Shown here: in pieces, positions 1 through 9,306 of the stretch | Layout of the letters: each line of letters begins with the position of its first letter | Numbering within the stretch: position 1 is the first letter of the stretch | Assembly: GCF_900113695.1 (NCBI RefSeq) | Contig: NZ_FOQH01000015.1 | Location: 30,234 to 94,233 of the forward strand | Direction: 5' to 3' | Origin: Albimonas pacifica | GTDB lineage: Bacteria; Pseudomonadota; Alphaproteobacteria; Rhodobacterales; Rhodobacteraceae | Length of the DNA stretch: 64,000 bases | Program-made: the position numbers and the translations under genes | Notes under the pieces: model-generated | What the model was told of the DNA's origin: nothing | Databases searched by the model: none | The model's input: only the letters and a program-made list of their open reading frames with translations

Positions 1-184
1 GTTCCGCAAGGAACCGCCGGGCGACGACCATCCGTTCTGGGCGCATCCGCGGGTCTTCGTGACCCCGCACCGCGCCTCCGACACCTCGCGCCACGCCACC
101 GTGCGCCAGCTCGCCGACGCCATCTCCGCCGTCGCCGAGGGGCGCGAGCCCGCCAACCGCGTCGACCGCCGCAAAGGCTACTGA
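1..184 (+). CDS. D-2-hydroxyacid dehydrogenase, C-terminal fragment (GhrA-like)
   Basis: The window opens inside a gene whose last 60 codons can be read from base 2 to the TGA at 182-184. The peptide has the end of a D-isomer 2-hydroxyacid dehydrogenase: a HPRVFVTPH stretch, in which the second histidine occupies the place of the catalytic histidine of this family, followed by a closing helix and a short tail typical of glyoxylate/hydroxypyruvate reductase A. Such enzymes reduce glyoxylate or hydroxypyruvate with NADPH in the cytoplasm. The N-terminal domain and the NAD-binding core lie outside the window, so substrate assignment is inference. The next gene starts about 85 bases downstream on the same strand and could be co-transcribed. 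Confidence 0.7.
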   Translation, partial: FRKEPPGDDHPFWAHPRVFVTPHRASDTSRHATVRQLADAISAVAEGREPANRVDRRKGY

Positions 185-269
185 GCGCGCCCCTTGCCCC
201 CTCCCCCCTCCCGGAGCCGACCCCCATGACCCGACCCGCCGCCGCCGCCGCCCTCCCGGAGCGCCTCGC

Positions 270-1909
270 ATGACCGAGACCGCGGACCGCATCCTGGTGA
301 ACGGCAAGATCTGGGCCGGCCTGAACGAGGGGTTCTTCGAGGCGCTGGCGATCAAGGGCGACAAGGTGCTGGCGACCGGCACGCGCGCCGAGATCGAGGC
401 GATGGCGGGCGACGACACCGAGGTGATCGACCTGGGCGGCAAGCTCGCCACGCCGGGGCTGAACGACAACCACATGCACCTGCACATGTACGGCTTCAAC
501 ATGAAGCAGGTGGACCTGCGGGCGCGGGACGGCGTCCGCTCGGTCGAGGCGCTGCTGGACCGGATCAAGGAGGCCGCCAAGACCGCCCAGCCCGGCGAGT
601 GGATCGTGGGCCGCGGCTACGACCACGACAAGCTCGCCGAGCAGCGCCACCCTCACCGCCGGGAACTGGATGCGGCGGCGCCCGACAACCCCGTCTACAT
701 CGTGCGCGCCTGCGGGCACGTGGGCGTGGCGTCCTCGAAGGCGCTGCAGCTCGCCGAGATCGGGCACAACACCCCCGATCCCTTCGGCGGCGCCATCGGC
801 CGGGCCGAGGGCGAGCTGACCGGCTGGCTCGCCGAGACGGCGCGCGAGCCCGTGCAGAAGGCGATCCCCTCGGCGACCGTCGACGACATCGTCGAGGCGA
901 TCGAGACCGCCGGCCGCGACCTGCTGACCTACGGCATCACCTCCTGCATGGAGGCCGCCATCGGCATCCGCGACGACATGGCGGAGATGCGCGCCTACCA
1001 GAAGGCCCATGCCGAGGGCCGGCTGCCGGTGCGCGTCGCGGGCGTGCTGATGGGCGACCTCGACCGCAACGTCGTGGACCAGTGCTACGAGGAAGGGCTG
1101 GTGACGGGCGTCGGCGACGACATGTTCCGCATCGCCGGCGTGAAGATCTTCCTCGACGGCTCGGCCGGCGGGCGCACCGCCCTGATGTCCGAGCCCTACG
1201 AGCCGGAGACCGAGGGCGCCCCCGCCAACTACGGCCTGCAGTGCCAGACGGCGCAGCAGACCGAGGACTTCGTGATGAAGTATCACAAGTGGGGCTACCA
1301 GGTGACGCCCCACGCCATCGGCGACCAGGCCATCGAGCAGATGCTGGTCGCCTACGAGAAGGCCTACGCCGCCCATCCCGCCGAGGACCGCCGCCACCGG
1401 ATCGAGCATTGCGGCTGGCTCTCCCAGTCCCAGATCGACCGCATGGCCGCGATGGGCATCGTGCCGGCGCCGCAGCCCAGCTTCATCTACTTCTTCGGCA
1501 ACGGCTACGAGGCGTGCCTGGGCAAGGAGCGTCCGCAGTTCTGCTATCCGATGAAGGCCTTCCTCGAGGCGGGCGTGCACCCCTCGGCGTCCACCGACTG
1601 TCCGGTCTGCGATATCGACCCGTTCGCGAACATCTATGCTATGGTGACCCGCAAAACCGATACGGGCGTGGTGCTGGGCGAAGATCAGCGCCTGACCATG
1701 GCCGAGGCGCTGCACTGCTACACTTACGAGGCCGCCTATGGCGTCCACGCCGAGGAGAGAAAGGGCCGGCTGATCCCCGGCCAGTACGCCGACGTCGCCG
1801 TCTTCTCGAAGGACTTCTTCGAGATCGACCCCGAAGAGATCCTGACCACCGTCTGCGACATGACCCTGCTGGGCGGCGAGGTGGTCTTCGACAGGGAGGC
1901 CCTTCCCGC

Positions 1910-1913
<4 letters not shown>
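270..1913 (+). CDS. Amidohydrolase, YtcJ-like family
   Basis: A 547-residue cytoplasmic metal-dependent hydrolase of the amidohydrolase superfamily, YtcJ-like branch (COG1574). Visible metal-site elements are H68-x-H70-x-H72 after strand 1, the GVKIFLDGSAGG segment, the PHAIGD histidine, the RIEHCGW histidine and a late STDCPVCDI aspartate. Length and architecture fit the family, whose members hydrolyse C-N bonds in amides, imides or cyclic ureas; the real substrate cannot be read here. The ATG at 270 has only a weak GGAG upstream. The stop codon overlaps the start of the next gene (ATGA at 1910-1913), so enzyme and importer are translationally coupled, which suggests that the imported compound, or a product of it, is the substrate. 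Confidence 0.85.
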
Positions 1914-2844
<931 letters not shown>

Positions 2845-2848
<4 letters not shown>

Positions 2849-3765
2849 CCCTGGCCGAAGCCTCCACCGCCCCCGCCGCCGCGGCGGCCGCCGCCCCGCC
2901 CGAGGACGCCGCCCCTCCGCGCCGCAAGTCCTGGTTCCGCCGGCTCCTGAGGGACAAGGCCGCCGTCGCGGCGATGACGGTGCTGGGGATCATCATCTTC
3001 GGCGCGATCTTCGCGCCGCTGCTGGCGACCCACGACCCCTACGTGAACTCGCGGTCCGTGATGACCCCGCCGGTCTGGCAGGCGGGCGGCGAGGCCGAGC
3101 ACCTGCTGGGCACCGACGGGCAGGGCCGGGACATCTTCTCGCGCATCCTCTACGGCTCGCGGCTGACGCTGCTGATCGGGCTCGTGTCGGTGGGCATCGG
3201 CGGCTTCATCGGCTCGATGATCGGGCTGCTCTCGGCCTTCTACACGCGGCTCGACGCCTGGCTGATGCGCCTGATGGACATGATGCTGTCGTTCCCCGCG
3301 ATCCTGCTCGGCCTCGCGCTGGTGGCGGTGATGGGGCAGGGGGCGGTGCCGGTGATCATCGCGCTGGCGGTCAGCTCGATCCCCGACTGCGCCCGCATCA
3401 GCCGCGGCATCGCGGTCGGCGTGATGAAGATGGAGTTCATCGAGGCGGGCCGCGCGGTCGGCCTCTCGGACCGGGACCTGTTCCGCAAGTACCTGCTGCG
3501 CAACTGCATCTCCTCGATCATGATCTTCATCTCGCTCCGCTTCGGGCAGGTGATCCTGATCGGCGCCGCGCTGAGCTTCCTCGGCCTGGGCGCGCGCCCG
3601 CCGATGGCGGAGCTGGGCATGATGGCCTCCCAGGGACGCGACTATCTTCTGTTCGCGCCGCACATCGCGGTGATCCCCTCGGTGGTCATCTTCATCATCG
3701 TCCTTTGCGCGAACGTCGCCGGCGACGCGCTCCGCGACGTGCTCGATCCGCGGCTTCAGGCGTAG
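2845..3765 (+). CDS. ABC transporter permease, DppC-type
   Basis: A 306-residue inner-membrane permease, DppC/OppC type. The first 35 residues are an Ala/Pro-rich cytoplasmic extension with a long alanine run, followed by the typical N-terminal helix (AVAAMTVLGIIIFGAIFAPLL), the HLLGTDGQGRDIFSRILYG signature of DppC proteins, and an EAA-type coupling loop (EFIEAGRAVGLSDRDLF). It overlaps the DppB gene by ATGA. A gap of 86 bases with a small hairpin separates it from the binding-protein gene downstream. Together with DppB and the two ATPases at 6989-9066 it makes one complete importer. Confidence 0.92.
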
Positions 3766-3851
3766 GCCGCGGCAACCCCGCATCGCGGACCGGGGCGCAA
3801 GACCCCGGCCGCTTTCGCAACCCGAACGTGCCGACAAGGAGGGCCCGTTAG

Positions 3852-5420
3852 ATGACCAAGAAGATCCTGGGACTGGGGGCGGCGCTGGCCGTCTCGCTCC
3901 CGGCGCTGGCGACGGCGCAGACCGTCACCATCGTCCGCGAGCTCGACTCGAACAAGTACGACCCCCCCGCGATCACCGCGCTGGCCGGGTCCGAGGCGCT
4001 GTTCATGATGGGCGATACGCTCGTCGCCCTGAACGAGGACATGCAGACCATCGAGCCGCTTCTGGCCGAGAGCTGGGAGGTGTCGGAGGACGGCAAGACC
4101 TACACCTTCAAGATCAAGGAAGGCGTGACCTTCTGCGACGGCAAGCCGATGACCGCCGAGGACATCGCCTATTCGATCAACCGCTGGGTCAGCCCCGAGA
4201 TCAAGTCGGGCGTCGCCTGGCGCGCGGGCGACATCAAGGAGGTGGTCGCCCTCGACGACTACACCCTGAAGTACGAGCTCAACGCCCCTTACTCCGAGCT
4301 GCTCTACCAGCTGGCCCAGTCCTTCGGGACCGTGGTCGACAAGGAGAACGTCGAGGCGCTGGGCGCGGACTTCGGCGTCACCGGCTTCAACGGCACCGGC
4401 CCCTTCTGCTGGGAGAGCTGGGAGCCGCGCAACCAGCTCGTGATGACCCGGCATGAGGGCTACAACTGGGGCCCGCCGATGTACGGCGAGGGCGGCGCCA
4501 AGGTCGAGAAGATCGTGTGGAAGACGGTCCCCGAGGCCGCGACCCGCACCGTCGCCCTGCTGACCGGGCAGGCGGACGTGTCCTACTACGTGCCCTTCAT
4601 CGGCATGGAGAAGATGCGCCAGGCCCCGAACATCGAGGTCGTGCGCTCCGACGCTGCGTTCTGGACCAACTTCATCGGCTTCAAGGTCGACAAGCCCGGC
4701 ATGAACGACCCGGCGGTCCGCAAGGCGATCAACTTCGCGGTCAACCGCGAGGCGATGGCCGAGGACCTGTTCTTCGGCGAGGTCGACCCGGCCTACACCT
4801 ACGTCTCGTCGGGCGCGCTGGACTACAACCCGGCGGTCGAGGAGTTCGTCTTCAAGTACGACCCCGAGCAGGCCAAGAAGCTGCTTGACGAGGCCGGCTG
4901 GACCGTGGGCGCCGACGGCGTGCGCGAGAAGGACGGCGTGAAGCTGGAGCCGACGATCTACTCCTTCATCGGCGAGTGGGCGAAGACCTCGGAGATGGTC
5001 CAGGCGGACCTTCTGAAGGTGGGCATCAACCTGCAGATCCAGACCTTCGACCCCACCGTCATCTGGGGCAAGCTGGCGACGCAGGAGTTCGACGTCTTCA
5101 CCATGGGCTTCCCCTACGTGTCGGCGGGCGACGCGCTGAACCTCTACTTCCGCTCGTCCAACATCCCCTCGCCGAACCGGATGAACTGGAACGACCCGGA
5201 GACGGACGAGCTGCTCAAGACCGCCGCCGCCGCCACCACGGACGCGGCGCGCGCCGAGGCCTACGGCAAGGTGCTGATGAAGGTGCAGGAGGCGGTCACC
5301 TGGCTGCCGATCTACGAGCGCCCGATGCAGATCGCCTACGTCTCGAAGCTGAAGCCGATCAAGCCGCACAACATCTACGGCGCCGGCCTCTACAAGGGCC
5401 TGCAGCTCGAGTTCAAGTGA
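3852..5420 (+). CDS. ABC transporter substrate-binding protein, family 5
   Basis: A 522-residue periplasmic solute-binding protein of extracellular family 5 (DppA/OppA/NikA-like). Residues 1-22 are a Sec signal peptide ending ALATAQ, with no lipobox, so it should be soluble in the periplasm. The mature part has the family pattern: an ESWEVSEDGKTYTFKIKEG block, the PMTAEDIAYSI segment, NGTGPFCWESW, and a late AGWTVGADG region. The ATG at 3852 follows an AAGGAGG ribosome site near 3837-3843. A GC-rich hairpin (5440-5465) follows the gene, commonly placed where binding protein is made in excess over permeases. The ligand cannot be deduced; the flanking amidohydrolases suggest an amide- or ring-nitrogen compound rather than a plain peptide, but that is inference. 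Confidence 0.9.
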   Translation: MTKKILGLGAALAVSLPALATAQTVTIVRELDSNKYDPPAITALAGSEALFMMGDTLVALNEDMQTIEPLLAESWEVSEDGKTYTFKIKEGVTFCDGKPMTAEDIAYSINRWVSPEIKSGVAWRAGDIKEVVALDDYTLKYELNAPYSELLYQLAQSFGTVVDKENVEALGADFGVTGFNGTGPFCWESWEPRNQLVMTRHEGYNWGPPMYGEGGAKVEKIVWKTVPEAATRTVALLTGQADVSYYVPFIGMEKMRQAPNIEVVRSDAAFWTNFIGFKVDKPGMNDPAVRKAINFAVNREAMAEDLFFGEVDPAYTYVSSGALDYNPAVEEFVFKYDPEQAKKLLDEAGWTVGADGVREKDGVKLEPTIYSFIGEWAKTSEMVQADLLKVGINLQIQTFDPTVIWGKLATQEFDVFTMGFPYVSAGDALNLYFRSSNIPSPNRMNWNDPETDELLKTAAAATTDAARAEAYGKVLMKVQEAVTWLPIYERPMQIAYVSKLKPIKPHNIYGAGLYKGLQLEFK

Positions 5421-5439
5421 GCCCGAGCGCCTGATCCCC

Positions 5440-5465
5440 GCGCCGGCCCCCTCCGGGGCCGGCGC
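5440..5465. terminator. GC-rich hairpin after binding-protein gene
   Basis: An 11-bp perfect stem with a 4-base loop lies 20 bases after the family 5 binding-protein stop. There is no T-run, so it is more likely a transcript-stabilising or partly terminating hairpin within the operon than a full terminator. Confidence 0.5.
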
Positions 5466-5537
5466 ATCCCCTCCCGAATTTCCGCCCGCGCCGGCCGCTT
5501 CGCGCCGCCCGGGCCGCGACCCGAGGTCCGCCCCCAG

Positions 5538-6992
5538 ATGACCGATGCCGCCCCCGTCACCGTGATCCGCAACGCCGCCTGGATCGTCGCCTGGGACGAG
5601 GCCAAGGGCCGCCACGCCTACCTCCACGACGGCGACGTCGCCTTCGCCGGCGACCGCATCGTGCAGGTCGGCGGCAAGTACGAGGGCGAGGCCGCGGTCG
5701 AGCTCGACGGCCGCGACCGCATGGTCGCCCCGGGCCTGGTGAACGTCCACTCGCACCCCTCTTCCGAGCCGATGAACAAGGGGATGCTGGACGAGCTCGG
5801 CTCGAAGCGCCTCTACATGTCCTCGCTCTACGAGTTCATGCCGCTGTTCCGGCCGGACCCCGAGGGGGTGCAGGACTGCGTGAAGGTGGCGCTCTCGGAA
5901 CTGCTGATGTCGGGCGTCACCACGCTGGTCGACCTCTCGGTCCCCTACGAGGGCTGGATCGACCTGCTGGCGCAGAGCGGGATCCGCGCCTACGCCGCGC
6001 CCATGTATCGCTCCGCCCGCTGGTACACCAGGAACGGCTACGTCACCGAATACGAGTGGGACGAGGCCGCCGGCGAAAAGGCGATGGAGGAGGCGATGGC
6101 CGTCGTCGACGCCGCCGTCTCGCATCCCTCGGGCCGGCTCTCGGGCATCGTCTCGCCGAGCCAGATCGACACCTGCACGCCCGAGCTGATCCAGGCCTCC
6201 GCCGCCGAGGCCAAGAAGCGCGGGCTGAAGATGACCCTCCACGCCGCGCAGAGCGTGGTGGAGTTCCACGAGATCACCCGGCGCCACGGCATGACGCCGA
6301 TCGAGTGGCTCGACAGCCTCGGCGTGCTCGACGACAACCTGATCATCGGCCACGGCATCTTCCTCAACGACCACGCCAACGCCAACTGGCCGCTGGGCAA
6401 CGACTTCGAGCGGCTGCAGAAATCCGGCGCCGCGGTCGCCCATTGCCCCACCGTCTTCCAGCGCCGCGGCATCACCATGCGCACGCTGGGCCGCTATCTG
6501 CGCGGCGGCATCCCGATGGGGCTGGGCACCGACACCTACCCCCACAACATGATCGAGGAGATGCGCAACGCGCTGACCAACTCCCGCGTCATGGCCACCA
6601 ACGTCTACGACATCCGCACCGCGCAGGTGATCGACATGGCCACCACCGGCGGGGCCGCGATCCTGCGCAACGACCAGATCGGCCGGCTGGCCCCGGGCCT
6701 GAAGGCCGACCTGTTCACCGTCGACATCCGTCACCGCGCCATGCGGCCGGTGCGCGATCCGCTGTCCTCGCTGGTCTACGTCGCCGCCGAGCGGGCCGTG
6801 CGCGACGTCTACGTCGACGGCCGCCAGGTGGTGAAGGACGGCGACTGCGTCGCCTTCGACCTCGATAAAGCGCTGGACGGGCTGGAAGCCGCCCAGCGGC
6901 GGGCCGAGGCGATGTTCCGCCAGCTCGATTTCGCCGGCCGCAGCCACGCCGAGGCGGCCCCCTACGTCTATGCCAACGAGGGCGCCGAATGA
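5538..6992 (+). CDS. Amidohydrolase, chlorohydrolase/cytosine-deaminase-like
   Basis: A 484-residue member of the amidohydrolase superfamily, in the branch that holds TrzN/AtzA-type chlorohydrolases, SsnA-like proteins and methylthioadenosine/guanine-type deaminases. Metal ligands are visible as H71-x-H73 (NVHSHP), a mid-protein LHAAQS histidine, IIGHGIFL and the GLGTDTYPHNM aspartate. These enzymes hydrolyse amino or halogen substituents, or ring amides, of nitrogen heterocycles. It belongs to a different subfamily from the amidohydrolase at 270-1913, so the operon may perform two successive hydrolytic steps. The ATG at 5538 has only a poor ribosome site. Its TGA overlaps the ATG of the first ATPase gene. 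Substrate unknown. Confidence 0.83.
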   Translation: MTDAAPVTVIRNAAWIVAWDEAKGRHAYLHDGDVAFAGDRIVQVGGKYEGEAAVELDGRDRMVAPGLVNVHSHPSSEPMNKGMLDELGSKRLYMSSLYEFMPLFRPDPEGVQDCVKVALSELLMSGVTTLVDLSVPYEGWIDLLAQSGIRAYAAPMYRSARWYTRNGYVTEYEWDEAAGEKAMEEAMAVVDAAVSHPSGRLSGIVSPSQIDTCTPELIQASAAEAKKRGLKMTLHAAQSVVEFHEITRRHGMTPIEWLDSLGVLDDNLIIGHGIFLNDHANANWPLGNDFERLQKSGAAVAHCPTVFQRRGITMRTLGRYLRGGIPMGLGTDTYPHNMIEEMRNALTNSRVMATNVYDIRTAQVIDMATTGGAAILRNDQIGRLAPGLKADLFTVDIRHRAMRPVRDPLSSLVYVAAERAVRDVYVDGRQVVKDGDCVAFDLDKALDGLEAAQRRAEAMFRQLDFAGRSHAEAAPYVYANEGAE

Positions 6993-7987
6993 CCGACCCC
7001 ACCGACGCCCCCCTGCTGGAGGTCCGCGACCTCCAGGTCCATTTCGACACCGAAGGCGGCACCTTCCGGGCCGTGGACGGCGTGTCGTTCTCCGTCCGCC
7101 GCGGCGCCACGCTGGGCATCGTGGGCGAGAGCGGCTGCGGCAAGTCCGTGACCAGCCTCGGGGTCATGCGCCTGATCCCCCGCCCGCCGGGCCGCTATGC
7201 GGGCGGCGAGGTGCTGTTCGAGGGCAAGGACATCCTCAAGCTCTCCGAGAACGAGATGCGCAAGCTGCGCGGCGGCCGGATGGGGATGATCTTCCAGGAG
7301 CCGATGACCTCGCTGAACCCGGTCTACACGATCGGCGACCAGATCATCGAAAGCCTCCGCGCCCACGGCTGGAAGGACAAGGCCAAGGCCCGCGCCCGGG
7401 CCATCGAGATGCTGGACCTCGTGCGGCTGCCCTCGCCCGAGACCCGGGTCGACGATTTCCCCCACCAGCTCTCCGGCGGGCAGAGGCAGCGCGTGATGAT
7501 CGCGCTGGCGCTGGCCAACGACCCGGAACTCCTGATCGCCGACGAGCCCACGACCGCCCTCGACGTCACCATCCAGGCGCAGATCCTGGAGCTGATGCGC
7601 GACCTGCGCGAGCGGACCGGCTCGGCCATCGTGCTGATCACCCACGACCTCGGCGTGGTGGCCGAGACCTGCGACGACGTCGTGGTGATGTATGCGGGCA
7701 AGGTGGTCGAGAAGGCGCCCGTCGCCGACCTCTTCGCCTCCGCCCAGCACCCCTACACCCTGGGCCTGATGGCGGCCGTGCCGCGGCTGGACGCGCGCAC
7801 CGACCGGCTGGAGACGATCCCCGGCTCGGTGCCGCCGCCCTACCTGCAGCTTCCGGGCTGCCGCTTCGCCGGGCGCTGCCCGCTCGCCACCGACCACTGC
7901 CGCTCGGCCCCTCCGCCCCTCAAGGAGATCGGCCCCGGCCGCGCCGTCGCCTGCTGGCGCGCGCCCATCGAGGAGGCCGCCGCATGA
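6989..7987 (+). CDS. ABC transporter ATP-binding protein, DppD-type
   Basis: A 332-residue cytoplasmic ATPase of the dipeptide importer family. Walker A GESGCGKS is at residues 46-53, followed by the Q-loop (MIFQEPMTSLNP), the LSGGQRQRV signature, Walker B LLIADEPTTALD and the H-loop ITHDLG. After the nucleotide-binding domain comes the C-terminal oligopeptide-transporter extension with cysteines in the pattern GCRFAGRCPLATDHC, which in some DppD relatives binds an iron-sulfur cluster. It overlaps the upstream amidohydrolase by ATGA and the DppF-type gene downstream by ATGA. Confidence 0.93.
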   Translation: MTDPTDAPLLEVRDLQVHFDTEGGTFRAVDGVSFSVRRGATLGIVGESGCGKSVTSLGVMRLIPRPPGRYAGGEVLFEGKDILKLSENEMRKLRGGRMGMIFQEPMTSLNPVYTIGDQIIESLRAHGWKDKAKARARAIEMLDLVRLPSPETRVDDFPHQLSGGQRQRVMIALALANDPELLIADEPTTALDVTIQAQILELMRDLRERTGSAIVLITHDLGVVAETCDDVVVMYAGKVVEKAPVADLFASAQHPYTLGLMAAVPRLDARTDRLETIPGSVPPPYLQLPGCRFAGRCPLATDHCRSAPPPLKEIGPGRAVACWRAPIEEAAA

Positions 7988-9066
7988 GCACCCCGGTTCT
8001 CGAGGTCCGCAACCTGACCAAGCACTTCCCCGTCAAGTCCGGGATCTTCAAGCGCTCCACCGCCGCGGTGCAGGCGGTGACCGACGTCAGCTTCGCGGTC
8101 GGCGCCGGCGAGACGCTGGCGATCGTGGGCGAGAGCGGCTGCGGCAAGTCCACCACCGGCCGCGCGCTGCTGCGCCTGCTGGAGCCGGACTCGGGCGAGG
8201 TGGTGCTCGACGGCGAGGACGTCATCGCCCTCTCGCCCTCCCGCCTGCAGGGCGCGCGGCGGCACATGCAGATGGTCTTCCAGGACCCGTTCGGCTCGCT
8301 CAACCCGCGCATGACCGTGCGCGAGACGCTGATGGAGCCGATCCTGCTGCACCGCGTCGCCTCCGGGCCGGCGGCGGACAAGATGGTCTCCGAGTTGCTG
8401 AAGACGGTGGGCCTCAACGACTACCACGCCGAGCGCTATCCGCATGAGTTCTCGGGCGGCCAGCGCCAGCGGATCTGCATCGCGCGGGCGCTGGCGACGC
8501 GCCCGCGGCTGATCGTGTGCGACGAGCCGGTCTCGGCGCTGGACGTCTCGGTGCAGGCGCAGATCGTGAACCTGCTGCAGGACCTGCAGAAGCAGTTCGG
8601 CATGGCCTACGTGTTCATCTCCCACGACCTCGCCGTGGTGCGCCATATCGCCAAGCGCGTGGCGGTGATGTACCTGGGCCGCATCGTCGAGGAGGCGCCG
8701 GCGGAGGAGATCTTCGCCACCCCCCGCCACCCCTACACCCGCGCCCTGATCGAGGCCGCGCCCAAGCCCGTTCCCGGCGCCGCCGAGGGCCGCGAGATGG
8801 TGATGGGCGACGCCCCCTCGGCCCTGCGCCCGCCGTCGGGCTGCGCCTTCCACCCGCGCTGCCCGCTGGCCCAGGACATCTGCAAGCGCGAGCGGCCGGA
8901 GCTGCGCGCCATGCCCTCGGCTTCGGGAACCGCGGCGGCGGCGTGCCACTTCGCCGAGACGGTCGCGGCGATGCCCGCCGAGTCCACCCGCCCGACGCCC
9001 GAGATCCTGGCCCGCCGCCTCGCGGTCCTGGCCGAGGCCCGCGCCGCCCAGGCCGCGGCGGGCTGA
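7984..9066 (+). CDS. ABC transporter ATP-binding protein, DppF-type
   Basis: A 360-residue second ATPase of the same importer. Walker A GESGCGKS is at residues 49-56; the Q-loop MVFQDPFGSLNPR, the FSGGQRQRI signature, Walker B LIVCDEPVSALD and the ISHDLAVV histidine all follow. The C-terminal extension again has the cysteine-containing CAFHPRCPLAQDIC pattern. It pairs with the DppD-type ATPase as a heterodimer under the two permeases. It is the last gene of the operon and a perfect palindromic terminator lies 25 bases downstream. Confidence 0.93.
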   Translation: MSTPVLEVRNLTKHFPVKSGIFKRSTAAVQAVTDVSFAVGAGETLAIVGESGCGKSTTGRALLRLLEPDSGEVVLDGEDVIALSPSRLQGARRHMQMVFQDPFGSLNPRMTVRETLMEPILLHRVASGPAADKMVSELLKTVGLNDYHAERYPHEFSGGQRQRICIARALATRPRLIVCDEPVSALDVSVQAQIVNLLQDLQKQFGMAYVFISHDLAVVRHIAKRVAVMYLGRIVEEAPAEEIFATPRHPYTRALIEAAPKPVPGAAEGREMVMGDAPSALRPPSGCAFHPRCPLAQDICKRERPELRAMPSASGTAAAACHFAETVAAMPAESTRPTPEILARRLAVLAEARAAQAAAG

Positions 9067-9090
9067 GGCCCGGGCCCTCGCGCGACGACG

Positions 9091-9119
9091 AACGCCCCGG
9101 ACCGCGGTCCGGGGCGTTT
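9091..9119. terminator. Perfect palindromic terminator
   Basis: A 28-base perfect palindrome (9091-9118), with arms beginning AACGCCCCGG and ending CCGGGGCGTT, lies 25 bases after the last ATPase gene of the first importer and is followed by T on the plus strand. Because it is symmetric, A on one side and T on the other, it could act in both directions. Confidence 0.75.
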
Positions 9120-9180
9120 CGCGTTCCAGGCCCCGCCGGGGGCCGTCCGTTCCCCGTCATGCACGCCGCCCGCCCCACGG

Positions 9181-9207
9181 GCGCCCCGGGCCTGACCCGG
9201 GGCCTCT
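9181..9207. repeat. REP-like dispersed palindrome, copy 1
   Basis: An imperfect palindrome with arms GCGCCCCGGG and CCCGGGGCCTC around a CCTGA-like centre. The same element recurs in intergenic gaps at 9258, 20756, 27008 and 54068. Confidence 0.6.
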
Positions 9208-9257
9208 GGCAGGCGGCCGGGCGCGGCGGTGCAGGGGAGCGCGCTCGGCGAGGGCAG

Positions 9258-9286
9258 GAGAGGCCCCGGGTCGAGCCCGGGGCGCC
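9258..9286. repeat. REP-like dispersed palindrome, copy 2
   Basis: Same element as at 9181 but inverted, with arms GAGGCCCCGGG and CCCGGGGCGCC around TCGAG. The two copies face each other in the gap between convergent importer operons. Confidence 0.6.
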
Positions 9287-9306
9287 CCCCCGGTCGCAGC
9301 GCCTCC

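Noticed and set aside
3756..6947. Very long open frame (over 1000 codons) on the minus strand
   Set aside because: It runs antisense to a binding-protein and an amidohydrolase gene with clear family motifs. Its peptide is His/Arg/Gly/Val-rich without domains; stops are simply rare opposite GC-rich codons.
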